64,000 nt of DNA from Palsa-504 sp963787645 (GTDB lineage: Bacteria > Actinomycetota > Actinomycetes > Streptosporangiales > Streptosporangiaceae). Of the stretch, positions 45,412-54,847 are shown one piece after another (within the stretch, counting starts at the first letter, position 1; the number at the start of each line of letters is the position of its first letter). The notes beneath the pieces were generated by a model. The model did not search any database. It worked only from the letters and a program-made list of their open reading frames with translations, and was not told where the DNA came from. Position numbers and translations under genes: made by a program. The stretch lies in contig CAWBDS010000003.1 of the NCBI GenBank assembly GCA_963787645.1, positions 806,001 to 870,000 of the forward strand, read 5' to 3'.

Positions 45412-46733
45412 CAGTGGCCGGAGCTACTGCTCACGGAGTTGATGATGGTCGAATTGCTGCCCTTGCCCGCGAAGAAGTCCGCGAGCGCGTTGTCCAGGGC
45501 CTGCCCCGGGTTGGTGGGGAAGGCGATGTCGAAGTACTCCGCGTCGTAGGCGGCGTCGCGGTGCGCGGCCGCGGCGGCCTGCAGGGCCGGGTTGGTCAGC
45601 ACCGATTCGGCGGAGCTGTTGGCCGGCAGCCCCACCTCGCCCTTCTGCACCAGCTCCTCCTGGACCGGGGTGCTGTCGATGTACTGGAGGAAGTCGGCGC
45701 AGGCCGGCTCGGACGCGCCGGTGGTGCAGGAGAAGCCGTCACCGCCGGACAGCACCGCGGTCGGGTTTCCCGCACCGCCGGAAACCTGCGGGAACGGGAA
45801 CCAGCCCAGCTCGCTGAGGATGTTCTTATCCGAGGTCAGGGCGGGGACGACGCTGGTTTCCCAGTCGCCTTGCAGCTCCATGGCGGCCTTGCCGTTGGCC
45901 AGCAGGCCGGCCGAGCTGCCCGCGCCGGTCTGGGCTTGGGTGGCGTTGAACCCGCCCTGGAACGGATTAGTGGCCATGAACGAGGTCAGGTCCTTGGTGG
46001 CCTGGCTGAAGCACGGCGCGGTCATGCTGACCGCCTTGATCGAGGACTGCAGCACGGACTGCGAGCACTCCCGGACCGCGAAGTACTCCCAGTAGAACGC
46101 GTCCGGCCAGCGGCTGCCGCCGCCCAGCGAGATGGGGGTGATGCCCTTGGCCTTCAGCTTGGCGTCATCGGATTCCAGCTGCGCGATGCTGGTCGGCGCG
46201 GCGGTGATGCCGGCCTTGGCGAACAGGTCCTTGCGGTACCAGAAGCCCACCACGTGCTGATCGTAAGGGACGCCGTACTGCTGGCCGTTGACCTGCCAGC
46301 CCGCGGCCGACTGGCCCAGCTCGCTGATCCAGCTCGAGGCGAGCGAGCTGAGGTTGGCCAGCTTGCCCGAGGTGAACTGGGTGGACTCCTGGCCACCGCC
46401 CCACTGCTGGAAGATGTCCGGCGGGTTGTCCGACTTCAGGGCGATCGGCATCTTGGTGGTGAACAGGTCGCTCTGGATCGGGTCGATGCTGATCGTCACG
46501 TTCGGGTGGGAGGCGTGGAACGCGGTCGCGACGCTCTGCCAGACGCCCAGCAGGGGCTGAGTGTTGCCGTTGTTCCACCAGGTGAGGGTGACCTTGGTGG
46601 TGCTGTTCGAGGACGAACTCGCGCCGGTGCCGGAACTGTTGCCGCTGCTACTGCTGCTGCTGCTGCACGCGGCGATGGTGAGGGCCGCTGCCACCGCGGT
46701 GGCGACGATAACGGGCTTTCGCGAACCTCGCAT
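45411..46733 (-). CDS. Sugar-binding lipoprotein of ABC importer
   Basis: A 440-residue family-1 extracellular solute-binding protein. Lipoprotein signal with lipobox IAAC (Cys23), a Ser/Gly-rich linker, then the mature fold: VTLTWWNNGNTQPLLGVWQS, PPDIFQQWGGGQ, GWQVNGQQYGVPYDQHVVGF and AMELQGDWETSVVPAL. AGGAGATG precedes ATG 46733. Gene context (GH3 enzyme, LacI regulator, transketolase) suggests a xylo- or gluco-oligosaccharide such as xylobiose. Confidence 0.9.
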   Translation of the reverse strand: MRGSRKPVIVATAVAAALTIAACSSSSSSSGNSSGTGASSSSNSTTKVTLTWWNNGNTQPLLGVWQSVATAFHASHPNVTISIDPIQSDLFTTKMPIALKSDNPPDIFQQWGGGQESTQFTSGKLANLSSLASSWISELGQSAAGWQVNGQQYGVPYDQHVVGFWYRKDLFAKAGITAAPTSIAQLESDDAKLKAKGITPISLGGGSRWPDAFYWEYFAVRECSQSVLQSSIKAVSMTAPCFSQATKDLTSFMATNPFQGGFNATQAQTGAGSSAGLLANGKAAMELQGDWETSVVPALTSDKNILSELGWFPFPQVSGGAGNPTAVLSGGDGFSCTTGASEPACADFLQYIDSTPVQEELVQKGEVGLPANSSAESVLTNPALQAAAAAHRDAAYDAEYFDIAFPTNPGQALDNALADFFAGKGSNSTIINSVSSSSGH

Positions 46734-46772
46734 GCGCGCTCATCTCCTGAGGCCGATGCGCTGAGGAACAGT

Positions 46773-46798
46773 TCCGAAAGTTTAGGTAACTTTTCGGA
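46773..46798. promoter_or_regulatory. Candidate LacI operator at the importer promoter
   Basis: Arms tccgaaagtt (46773-46782) and aacttttcgga (46788-46798) are complementary except for one extra base. Each arm contains a CGAAA/TTTCG half-site like the operator beside lacI. It covers the expected transcription start. Confidence 0.6.
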
Positions 46799-46807
46799 GG
46801 TGCCGTT

Positions 46808-46837
46808 ATCATAAGAATCTGGGAGTCAGCGGGTCAA
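46808..46837 (-). promoter_or_regulatory. Sigma70-type promoter of the sugar importer operon
   Basis: On the minus strand, -35 TTGACC (46832-46837) and -10 TATGAT (46808-46813) are separated by 18 bases. The transcript would start about 46800, inside or next to the operator-like repeat, and about 67 bases before the binding-protein ATG. Confidence 0.75.
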
Positions 46838-46959
46838 TCCTTTGTAGCCAAGGTGTTACCTCCCCTGACCATCCCGCTAAGGCGTCATTTTCCCAGGTAG
46901 TCATCGGCACGCGCATCGCCTCCGGCTAGCGCCGACCTAGATAATTGGTTTACGATACG

Positions 46960-46975
46960 ATCGAAAACTTTCGAT
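46960..46975. promoter_or_regulatory. Candidate LacI-family operator upstream of lacI
   Basis: ATCGAAAACTTTCGAT, a 7-2-7 perfect inverted repeat, 22 bases before the chosen lacI start. The CGAAA...TTTCG core is like operators reported for BxlR-type regulators of xylobiose genes. Suggests autoregulation. Confidence 0.65.
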
Positions 46976-46997
46976 GCCGGGACTAGGGGATGGTGCA

Positions 46998-48048
46998 GTG
47001 CTTCCCAGCAGCAAGGCGGCGGCCGACAGCACCACCGGGAGACAGCGGCGGACCACTCTGGCCACCATCGCCGCCGAGGCAGGCGTGTCGCTGCCCACGG
47101 TCTCTAAGGTGGTCAACGGGCGCCGGGACGTGGCCCCGGCCACCCGCGCGCTGGTCGAGCGGCTGCTCGATGAGCACCACTACACCCGGACCGGCACCCG
47201 CCGCAGCCGCCGCTCCGGTCTGGTCGACCTGGTCTTCAACGGCCTGGACAGCCCGTGGGCGGTGGAGATCCTGCGCGGCGTCGAGGACTGGGGCTCGGCG
47301 CACGAGACCGGCGTGGCGGTGTCCGCGGTGCGGCACGGCAACGCCCGGCCCGGCGAGCTGGACCAGCGGGCTGGCCAGCCACGACACCGACGGGGTGATC
47401 CTGGTCATGGGCGGGGTCACCGCCGGGCAGCTGGAGCAGCTGCGCGAGGCCCACATCCCGCTGGTGGTCATCGATCCGGTGAACCCGCCGCCGCCCGACG
47501 TGCCGAGCGTCGGCGCCACCAACTGGGCAGGCGGGCTGGCCGCCACCGAGCACCTGCTGGCCTGGGGCACCGCCGGATCGGGGCCATCGCCGGGCCAGGG
47601 CGACTACCTGTGCAGCCGGGCCCGGATCGACGGGTACCGGTCGGCGCTGGAACGGGCGGGCCTGGGGTTCGACCCGGCCCTGGTCCGCCACGGGGACTTC
47701 GAGCACGAGGGCGGCTTCATTCGCGGCGGCGAGCTGCTCGACCTGGCCGACCCGCCGTCGGCGATCTTCGCGGGCAGCGACCAGCAGGCGTTCGGGCTGT
47801 ACGAGGCGGCCCGGCAGCGCGGGCTGCGGGTGCCGCAGGACCTGTCCGTGGTCGGGTTCGACGACCTGCCGGTGGCCCGCTGGGTGTCACCGCCGCTGAC
47901 CACGGTGCGCCAGCCGCTGGCCGAGATGGGCCGGGCCGCCGCGCAGATGCTGGACGACCTGATCGAGGGGCTGCCCTCACGCACCAGCCGGGTCGAGCTA
48001 TCCACCGAGCTGATCGTGCGCGAGTCCACCGGGACGGCCCGGGCATGA
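46998..48048 (+). CDS. LacI-family repressor, interrupted by three one-base shifts
   Basis: The helix-turn-helix LATIAAEAGVSLPTVSKVVN and hinge VERLLDEHHYTRTG are in the first frame from GTG 46998 (AGGGG eight bases upstream). The sugar-binding domain (GLASHDTDGVILVMGGVTAG, GFIRGGELLDLADPPSAIFA and DLSVVGFDDLPVARWVSPPL) is in a second frame from about 47365. A short middle piece, LGHRRIGAIAGP (about 47560-47600), is back in the first frame, so two further shifts cancel each other. The stop overlaps the GH3 start (ATGA). Likely represses the divergent importer. Confidence 0.78.
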
Positions 48049-50372
48049 GCAGCACCGCGGTCCAGGCCGTGACCGGTCCGTGGCGTGATCCGTCCCGGCC
48101 GGTCACGGAGCGGATCGCCGACCTGCTGGGCCGGATGACGCTGGCCGAGAAGCTAGCCCAGCTGGGCAGCGTGTGGATCGGCGCATCGGCCGACGGCGAC
48201 GGCGTGGCGCCCATGCACCACGAGTTCAGCGCCGAGCTGCCGCCCGCCGACGAGCTGTTCCGCGACGGCCTGGGCCAGCTGACCCGGGTGTTCGGCACCC
48301 GCCCGGTGCCCCCGGCGATCGGGATGCGGGCGTTGGCCGGGCTGCAGCAGCGGGTGGTGACCGCGAGCCGGTTCGCCATCCCGGCCATCGCGCACGAGGA
48401 ATGCCTGACCGGCTTCGCCGCCTGGCGGGCGACGATCTTCCCGGTCCCGCTGGCCTGGGGTGCGTCGTTCGACCCCGGCCTGGTCCGGAAGATGGCGACG
48501 GCCATCGGGACCAGCATGCGGGCCAGCGGCGTACACCAGGGCCTGGCCCCGGTGCTGGACGTGGCCCGGGACCCGCGCTGGGGCCGCACCGAGGAGACCA
48601 TCGGCGAGGATCCCTACCTGGTCGGCACGATCGGCACCGCGTACGTGCAGGGCCTGCAGTCCGCCGGGGTGGACGCGACGCTGAAGCACTTCGCGGGCTA
48701 CTCGGCCTCGCAGGGCGGCCGGAACATGGCGCCGGTGTCGATGGGTCAGCGGGAGTTCGCCGACGTGATCCTGCCGCCGTTCGAGATGGCCATCCGGCTC
48801 GGCCGGGCCCGCGCGGTCATGCCGTCCTACACCGACCTGGACGGCGTGCCGGCCACCGCCGACCCGGACCTGCTCGGCCGGCTGCTGCGCGACGAACTCG
48901 GCTTCGCCGGCCTGGTCGTATCCGACTACTACGCGGTCTCGTTCCTCGAGCTGCAGCACGCCGTGGCGGGCAGCCAGGCCGAGGCCGCGGCGGCCGCGGT
49001 CAACGCCGGGGTGGACATGGAGCTGCCCGCGGTGCGCTGCTACGGCGCGCCGTTGCGCTCCGCGGTGGCCGCCGGGCTGACCGACGAGGCGGCGGTGGAC
49101 GCGGCCGCCGCCCGGGTGCTGACCCGCAAGTGCGAGCTCGGGCTGCTCGATCCGGGCTGGGTGGCGGTCCCGGACGGGGCCGGGCCGGACGCACCGGACC
49201 TGGACCCGCCAGAGCACCGGGCGCTGGCCCGGCTGCTGGCCGAGGAGTCGGTGGTACTGCTGGCCAACCGCGATGGCGTGCTGCCGCTGCGGGCCGGGGC
49301 CCGGGTCGCGGTGACCGGGCCGCTGGCCGCTGACCCGCTGGCCTTCTTCGGCTGCTACAGCATGCCCCGGCACCTGGGTGCGGCCCATCCGGAGGCCGCG
49401 GCCAGCGTGCCGGTGACCACCGTGCTGGACGCGCTGCGCGGTGAACTAGCCGAGGTGACCTACACGCCTGGCTGCGGGGTGCGGTCGGCCGGCACCGGGG
49501 GGTTCGCGGCGGCGGTGGCCGCCGCGCGGGCCGCGGACGTCGTGGTGACGGTGGTCGGCGACGAGGCGGGGCTGTTCGGGCGGGGCACCTCCGGCGAGGG
49601 CTGCGACGCGGCCGACCTGCGGCTGCCCGGCGTCCAGCAGGACCTGCTGGACGCCCTGGCCGGTACCGGGACGCCGGTGGTCGCGGTCCTGGTTACCGGG
49701 CGGCCGTACGCGCTGGGCCCGGTCGCGGGCCAGCTGGCCGGGATCGTGCAGGCGTTCTTCCCGGGCGAGGAAGGCGGCCCGGCCATCGCTGGCGTGCTGT
49801 CCGGGCGGATCACGCCGACCGGCAAGCTGCCGATCCAGCTGCCGGCCAGCCCGGCCGCGTCGCCGTCGTCCTACCTGCGGTCCCGGCTGGCCGGGCGGCA
49901 CGAGGGCAGCTCGGTGGACCCCTCCCCGCTGTTCGCGTTCGGGCACGGGCTGTCCTACACCAGCTTCGGGTATCAGGACCTGTCGGTCTCGCCGGGGGTG
50001 GTCGCCACCGACGGGGTCGCGGAGATCTCGTGTGACGTGGTGAACACCGGGTCGCGGGCGGGCACCGAGGTGGTCCAGCTGTACCTCAGCGACCCGGTGG
50101 CCTCGGTGGTGCGCCCGGTGAGCTGGCTGGCCGGGTTCATCCGGGTCGGGCTGGAACCCGGCCAGCGACGGCGGGTCACGTTCGGTGTGCACGCCGACCG
50201 GACCGCGTTCACCGGCCGGTCGGGCCGGCGGATCGTCGAGCCGGGCGAGATCGGCATCGGGATCGGCGGCGCGTCCGATCGGCTGGCGCTGCGCGGCTCG
50301 CTCACGCTGCGCGGCCCGGTCCGGGCCGCGGGCCCGGACCGGGTACTGGTCACCGACGTGGCGGCCTGCTGA
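48045..50372 (+). CDS. GH3-family beta-xylosidase/beta-glucosidase
   Basis: A 775-residue cytoplasmic glycosidase (no signal peptide). GH3 N-terminal barrel with GLAPVLDVARDPRWGRTEET, ATLKHFAGYSASQGGRN and nucleophile Asp about 294 in LGFAGLVVSDYYAVSF. The second alpha/beta domain has the acid/base region DEAGLFGRGTSGEGCDAADL, and PTGKLPIQLPASP and FAFGHGLSYTSFGYQD follow. The fibronectin-III-like domain is C-terminal. Co-occurrence with an importer matches intracellular xylobiose or cellobiose cleavage; length and context favour a BxlA-type enzyme. Confidence 0.88.
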   Translation: MSSTAVQAVTGPWRDPSRPVTERIADLLGRMTLAEKLAQLGSVWIGASADGDGVAPMHHEFSAELPPADELFRDGLGQLTRVFGTRPVPPAIGMRALAGLQQRVVTASRFAIPAIAHEECLTGFAAWRATIFPVPLAWGASFDPGLVRKMATAIGTSMRASGVHQGLAPVLDVARDPRWGRTEETIGEDPYLVGTIGTAYVQGLQSAGVDATLKHFAGYSASQGGRNMAPVSMGQREFADVILPPFEMAIRLGRARAVMPSYTDLDGVPATADPDLLGRLLRDELGFAGLVVSDYYAVSFLELQHAVAGSQAEAAAAAVNAGVDMELPAVRCYGAPLRSAVAAGLTDEAAVDAAAARVLTRKCELGLLDPGWVAVPDGAGPDAPDLDPPEHRALARLLAEESVVLLANRDGVLPLRAGARVAVTGPLAADPLAFFGCYSMPRHLGAAHPEAAASVPVTTVLDALRGELAEVTYTPGCGVRSAGTGGFAAAVAAARAADVVVTVVGDEAGLFGRGTSGEGCDAADLRLPGVQQDLLDALAGTGTPVVAVLVTGRPYALGPVAGQLAGIVQAFFPGEEGGPAIAGVLSGRITPTGKLPIQLPASPAASPSSYLRSRLAGRHEGSSVDPSPLFAFGHGLSYTSFGYQDLSVSPGVVATDGVAEISCDVVNTGSRAGTEVVQLYLSDPVASVVRPVSWLAGFIRVGLEPGQRRRVTFGVHADRTAFTGRSGRRIVEPGEIGIGIGGASDRLALRGSLTLRGPVRAAGPDRVLVTDVAAC

Positions 50373-50375
50373 GGG

Positions 50376-52253
50376 TCACCCCTCGCCGAGCAGGCCGCGG
50401 GCCGCGTCGGCGATGTGGGCGGCGTCGATGCCCGACCCGCCGAGCAGCTCGGCGGGGGTCCCGGAGCCGGGCATCTCGCGCACGGCCAGGTGGGCCAGGG
50501 CCAGGTCGATGCGGCCGGCGCCGGTCAGGGCGTCCAGCACCGCGGCGCCCAGGCCGCCCTCGGGGTGGTGGTCCTCGGCGACGACCAGCCGGCCGCCGGT
50601 GGCTTCGGCGGCGGCCAGCAGCGTGGCGGCGTCGGCCGGCTTGACCGAGTACAGGTCGATGACCCGGGCGTCGATGCCCTCTTCGGCCAGCCGGTCGGCC
50701 GCGGTCAGGCACTCGTGCAGGGTGACCCCGGCGCCGATCAGCGCCACCTGGTCGGCATCGGACTGGCGGAGCACCTTGGACCCGCCGACCGGGAAGGCCT
50801 CCCCCGCGTCGTACAGCACCGGGTAGGCGCCCCGGGTGGTCCGCATGTAGGAGATGCCCTCCAGGTCGGCCATGGCCAGGACTAGGGCGGCGGCGCTGGT
50901 CGCGTCGCTGGGGTACAGCACGGTGGAGCCGTGCACGGCGCGCAGCATGGCCAGGTCCTCCAGGGCCATCTGGGACGGGCCGTCGGCGCCGATCTCGACC
51001 CCGGCGTGCGAGCCGATCAGCGAGATGTTGGCTTGGGAGACGGCCGCCATCCGGATGAAGTCGTAGGCCCGGGACAGGAACGCGGCGAAGGTGGACGCGA
51101 ACGGCCGGTAGCCGCGTACGCCGAAGCCGACCGCGGCGGCGACCAGTTGCTGCTCGGCGATGAACATCTCGAAGTAGCGCTCGGGATAGGCCTTGGCGAA
51201 CTCGTCGGCGAAGGTCGAGTTGCTCACCTCGCCGTCCATGGCCACCACGTCGGGGCGCACGCCCAGGGCGGCCAGCGCGTCGCCGTAGGCCTTGCGGGTG
51301 GCCAGCTTCTGGCCGCGCTCGTAGGTGGGCAGCTTGACCTCAGCGCCGTTGGCGCGGGCCGGGTGGCGCGGCGTCGCGGCGTCCGGCTTCGGGCCGCGGA
51401 CGAGCAGGTTCCGTTCGCCGCCGAGCTCGATGACGGCCCGTTCGGCCATCTCGGCCGGGAGCGGCTTGCCGTGCCAGTTTTCCTTGTCTTCCACTTCGGA
51501 GAAGCCGCGGCCCTTGATCGTCCGGGCCAGGATCACGGTCGGCTGGTCCCCGCTGAGGTCCCCGGCGTGTGCCAGCGCCCGGTCGATCGCGCTCAGGTCG
51601 TGCCCGTCGATGACCAGCGCCCGGGCGCCGAACGCGGTCACCCGGCGCTGGTAGGTCTGGGTGTCCCACTCGTGCTCGGTGGGGCCGCGCTGGCCCAGCC
51701 GGTTGATGTCGACGATCGCGATCAGGTTGGACAGCTTGTAGTAGGCGGCCTTGTCCAGGGCTTCCCAGATGGAGCCTTCGGCCATCTCGCTGTCGCCGCA
51801 CAGGGCCCAGACCCGGTAGGGCAGCTCGTCCAGGTACTTGCCGGCCAGCGCCACGCCCACCGCGTCGGGCAGGCCCTGGCCGAGCGAGCCGGTGGCCACG
51901 TCGACCCAGGGCAGCACCGGGGTCGGGTGTCCCTCGAGCCGGGAGCCGAAGCGCCGGTAGCCGGTCATCAGCTCCTCGTCGGAGACCACGCCGACCGCCT
52001 TGTAGACCGAGTACAGCAGGGGCGAGGCGTGACCCTTGGAGAAGATCAGGTGGTCGTTGGCCGCGTTACCGGGGTCGTCCCAGTCGTAGCGCAGGTGCCG
52101 GCCGACCAGGACGGCCAGCAGGTCGGCGGCGGACATGCTCGAGGTCGGGTGACCCGAGCCGGCCGAGGTACTGGACCGGATCGAGTCCACGCGCAGCTGC
52201 TGGCCGATCTCGGCGGCCTGGGCGATGTCAATATCGGTAAGGGGAGTCGGCAC
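50376..52253 (-). CDS. tkt: Transketolase
   Basis: A 625-residue thiamine-diphosphate enzyme of the pentose phosphate pathway. GSGHPTSSMSAADLLAVL, LIFSKGHASPLLYSVY, TGSLGQGLPDAVGVALA, ThDP motif region GDSEMAEGSIWEALDKAAYY then DINRLGQRGP, and pyrimidine domain MFIAEQQLVAAAVGFGVRGY. GTG 52253 has GGAGG five bases upstream; GTG 52265 is less likely. Convergent with the GH3 gene (3 bases between stops). A second transketolase beside a pentose-sugar locus fits xylose catabolism. Confidence 0.9.
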   Translation of the reverse strand: MPTPLTDIDIAQAAEIGQQLRVDSIRSSTSAGSGHPTSSMSAADLLAVLVGRHLRYDWDDPGNAANDHLIFSKGHASPLLYSVYKAVGVVSDEELMTGYRRFGSRLEGHPTPVLPWVDVATGSLGQGLPDAVGVALAGKYLDELPYRVWALCGDSEMAEGSIWEALDKAAYYKLSNLIAIVDINRLGQRGPTEHEWDTQTYQRRVTAFGARALVIDGHDLSAIDRALAHAGDLSGDQPTVILARTIKGRGFSEVEDKENWHGKPLPAEMAERAVIELGGERNLLVRGPKPDAATPRHPARANGAEVKLPTYERGQKLATRKAYGDALAALGVRPDVVAMDGEVSNSTFADEFAKAYPERYFEMFIAEQQLVAAAVGFGVRGYRPFASTFAAFLSRAYDFIRMAAVSQANISLIGSHAGVEIGADGPSQMALEDLAMLRAVHGSTVLYPSDATSAAALVLAMADLEGISYMRTTRGAYPVLYDAGEAFPVGGSKVLRQSDADQVALIGAGVTLHECLTAADRLAEEGIDARVIDLYSVKPADAATLLAAAEATGGRLVVAEDHHPEGGLGAAVLDALTGAGRIDLALAHLAVREMPGSGTPAELLGGSGIDAAHIADAARGLLGEG

Positions 52254-52354
52254 GGAAACCTCCACGGAGCTGACGAACCGGGCGTAAGAACCTGTCTGGC
52301 TACCCGCCTGGTCTTAGTCAAACACGGTGCTTTGCGGAGGGCCAGGCCCAGGGT

Positions 52355-53500
52355 TCACAGGTTCCCGTTCTCCCGGCTGTAGAACGGGATGGCGTTGCCG
52401 ACGCCGCTCTGACTGGCCGGCGTGCGGATCAGCCACTGCTCGGCGTGCGTGCCGGGGTCGTACCACAGCAGCGAGCTGCTGCCTTCGCAGCTGGTCGGGG
52501 CCTGGATCAGCAGCCGGGAGCCGAGCGCGGTCAGCACGTGATTGTCGCCCTCGGTGTGCGGGACCTTGACCAGGGTCACCGAGCCGCTGGCGGCCTGCTT
52601 GAAGATCTGCAGTACGCCACACGGGCCCGCGGCCTGCAGGTACAGGCCGCTAGGCAGCGACCAGGCGTCCAGGTCGCCCAGGTCGCCGCTGCTGACCTGG
52701 CGCGCCGGGGTCAGCCGCTGGGGGCGGGCGCCGCTGACCGGGACCAGCCACAGGCTAGGGCCATCGCCGTTGCTCGGTTCGCAGGAGGCCAGGGCGACGG
52801 TGGCGGTCCACCAGCGGACCGGGCCGCAGGAGTTCGCGCTGCCCGGGACGGGGAGGGTGCGGATCAGGGTTCCGTCGTTGCTGACCAGCTTGAGGCCGGT
52901 GCGGGCGCCGGTCAGGAAGGCGGTGCCGTCCGGCTGGTACAGCAGGGCGGGGCCGGTGGCGGTGCCCAGGTTGCGGGCCAGCTTTCCGGCCAGGGTGTAG
53001 CGGGCCAGGTAGACGGCGCTGCCGTTCTGGCTGACCGGGCGGTTGCCGGTGATGTTGAGGCCGCGGGGCGTGGTGTAGCCCATGGGGTTGGCCATGCCGG
53101 GCAGCACGAAGGTGGTCAGCTGGCCGGTGGCCAGGGTGAGCTGCTCGACGCCGCCCTTGCCGGAGAAGACCTGGAACAGGGCGCGCTTACCGTCCGGGGA
53201 CCAGGCCAGCAGGACCGGGGCGGTCCGCCAGTCGGGCCAGCGGGCCAGCTGGTAGTTCGTGCCCGACGGGCTGATCAGGTTCAGGGTCAGCGGGCCGGAG
53301 CCGCCCGCGGGCTTGGCCGTGCTGTACTGGATCAGCGTCCAGCCCGGGCCGACCCGGGACCAGGGCACGCCGGCTTGGGCGACGGGCCGGGCGGCTGCGG
53401 CCGTGCCGGGCTGGGCGGCTGCGGCGGCGCACCCGGTGGTGGCCGCGGTGAGCAGCGCGGCCAGGAGCAGGGCGGTCCGGGACGGGTGGCGCGGTCTCAT
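52355..53500 (-). CDS. Lipoprotein with WD40/TolB-like repeats
   Basis: A 381-residue secreted protein. Signal peptide with lipobox TTGC (Cys about 22). Beta-rich repeats with TolB/WD40-like strings: PVLLAWSPDGKRALFQVFSG, GPALLYQPDGTAFLTGA and SLWLVPVSGARPQRLTPARQ. It has four Cys that could pair outside the cell. The function is unknown; perhaps a scaffold or ligand-binding surface protein. Confidence 0.72.
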   Translation of the reverse strand: MRPRHPSRTALLLAALLTAATTGCAAAAAQPGTAAAARPVAQAGVPWSRVGPGWTLIQYSTAKPAGGSGPLTLNLISPSGTNYQLARWPDWRTAPVLLAWSPDGKRALFQVFSGKGGVEQLTLATGQLTTFVLPGMANPMGYTTPRGLNITGNRPVSQNGSAVYLARYTLAGKLARNLGTATGPALLYQPDGTAFLTGARTGLKLVSNDGTLIRTLPVPGSANSCGPVRWWTATVALASCEPSNGDGPSLWLVPVSGARPQRLTPARQVSSGDLGDLDAWSLPSGLYLQAAGPCGVLQIFKQAASGSVTLVKVPHTEGDNHVLTALGSRLLIQAPTSCEGSSSLLWYDPGTHAEQWLIRTPASQSGVGNAIPFYSRENGNL

Positions 53501-53584
53501 GCCTTCATGACGCCGCAGGAGACCTGGTGGTTGCTCGCGGGCCGGGCCGGCGGCGCCGGGCCCGGTGGCGGCAGGCCCGGCCAA

Positions 53585-53601
53585 TATAGACATTATCTAT
53601 A
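53585..53601. promoter_or_regulatory. AT-rich palindrome upstream of the lipoprotein gene
   Basis: tataga-catta-tctata, a perfect 6-5-6 inverted repeat in an AT-rich island about 85 bases before the lipoprotein start. It could be a regulator site or a promoter element. Confidence 0.4.
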
Positions 53602-53806
53602 AAATGGCCGGCCTAAAAGCGCCGATTATTTTGTCCGTCTCGTCCCGGAATTCACGCAATTGCTCCAGGCGATGTTCCGCATAGGCCGCGGCCATCGATT
53701 ATAGTGTTAAACGAAGGCCAATTCCGTTTCGCCACAAAGGCGTGGAGACTGCGGGGACGAATAGTCGCGGTGCGCACGAGTGGATATGGCGGGGAGGATG
53801 GGACGG

Positions 53807-54544
53807 ATGCGTAGCCAGGACGATCCCCTGGCCGGGGTCGGGCTGATGCAATCGCCGGCGGAGTGGGCCGTACGCGGCCGCACGCTGGCGGGCAGCCTGG
53901 CCGAGCTGATCCTGGACAATACGCCCGCACCGGGCGGTCGGGGCCTGGATATCGGCTGCCAGCGAGGGGGTCTCATCGATCAGGTCAGCGAGCGGACCGG
54001 CCTGCGCTGGATGGGCATCGACCCGATTCTGGCCGAGAGCTCGGCCACCGAGAAGGGCGCGGCCATCGGCCCCGGCCGGGCGGACCGCATTCCCTATCCG
54101 AGCGCACATTTCGACGCGGCGATCCTGGCTAATGTCTTGGAGCACATCCCGCCCGGCGCCCGGCAGTCATCGCTGGACGAGATCTACCGGGTGCTGAAGC
54201 CCGACGGAATCCTGGCCGGGCAGATTCCCAACCCGTACTTCCCGATAGAGTCACACAGCAGGCTTCCGTTCATGGGTTTTCTTCCGATCGGCCTGCAGCG
54301 CCGCTACTGGCGGCTTTCTCCGGTGCCCTGGGAGCATGATTTCTACGTCGTGACCATGCGTCACGTGCGGCACCACGCGGTCGCCTCGGGGTTCCGCGTC
54401 GTGCACAGCAAGCCGTTCAACTACCCGCTCGAGGCGATTCCCGCACGGGTTCGTCCGGTCGCCCGCGCCACCGCGCCGCTGATGCGGGTCTTCCCCTGGG
54501 CCTGGCAGTTCGTCCTCCGTAAGCCCTCCGAAACGGGAGAATAA
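53807..54544 (+). CDS. Class I SAM-dependent methyltransferase of the surface-lipid locus
   Basis: A 245-residue methyltransferase: GGRGLDIGCQRGGLIDQVSE (motif I with Cys-Gln in place of Gly-Thr), MGIDPILAESSATEKG, and DAAILANVLEHIPPGARQS then LKPDGILAGQIPNP. GGAGG nine bases before ATG 53807 supports that start; in-frame starts at 53780-53798 are alternatives. First gene of a six-gene operon. Similar enzymes act in polysaccharide and O-antigen pathways. Confidence 0.8.
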   Translation: MRSQDDPLAGVGLMQSPAEWAVRGRTLAGSLAELILDNTPAPGGRGLDIGCQRGGLIDQVSERTGLRWMGIDPILAESSATEKGAAIGPGRADRIPYPSAHFDAAILANVLEHIPPGARQSSLDEIYRVLKPDGILAGQIPNPYFPIESHSRLPFMGFLPIGLQRRYWRLSPVPWEHDFYVVTMRHVRHHAVASGFRVVHSKPFNYPLEAIPARVRPVARATAPLMRVFPWAWQFVLRKPSETGE

Positions 54545-54551
54545 CCGGCCC

Positions 54552-54845
54552 ATGTCGACTGATGCGCCCGGTGAAGCAGCCCTGCGGATCGCCAGCTTCA
54601 TCACCACCCAGCTCGATTACCCCGGAGCGGTCGCCGATCTGGTCGGGTACCGGCCGGTCCGCCTGACCGAAGCGCTCGATTCGATCAGGCTCATGGAACT
54701 GGCCAGCTTCCTCGAGGATTCCTTCGGGGTCCAGATCCGGGACGACGAGATCGCGCCGGAGAACTTCGCCACCGTGGCCACGGTGGTCAGGATCTTGCGG
54801 GACAAGGGCGCGATCGCCGAGGACCAAGACGGGAGGCGGAGCTGA
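54552..54845 (+). CDS. Acyl carrier protein
   Basis: A 97-residue stand-alone ACP. The phosphopantetheine Ser lies in ALDSIRLMELASFLEDSFGV, with the following acidic helix (IRDDEIAPENFATVATVV). The distance to the methyltransferase stop is 7 bases, to the esterase start 2 bases. With the fatty acyl-AMP ligase 6 kb away it probably carries an activated acyl chain. Confidence 0.88.
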   Translation: MSTDAPGEAALRIASFITTQLDYPGAVADLVGYRPVRLTEALDSIRLMELASFLEDSFGVQIRDDEIAPENFATVATVVRILRDKGAIAEDQDGRRS

Positions 54846-54847
54846 CC

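Noticed and set aside
48153..49388. 411-codon minus-strand frame opposite GH3
   Set aside because: Antisense shadow; GH3 motifs are continuous on the plus strand.
50931..52382. 483-codon plus-strand frame opposite transketolase
   Set aside because: Antisense shadow with no domain resemblance.
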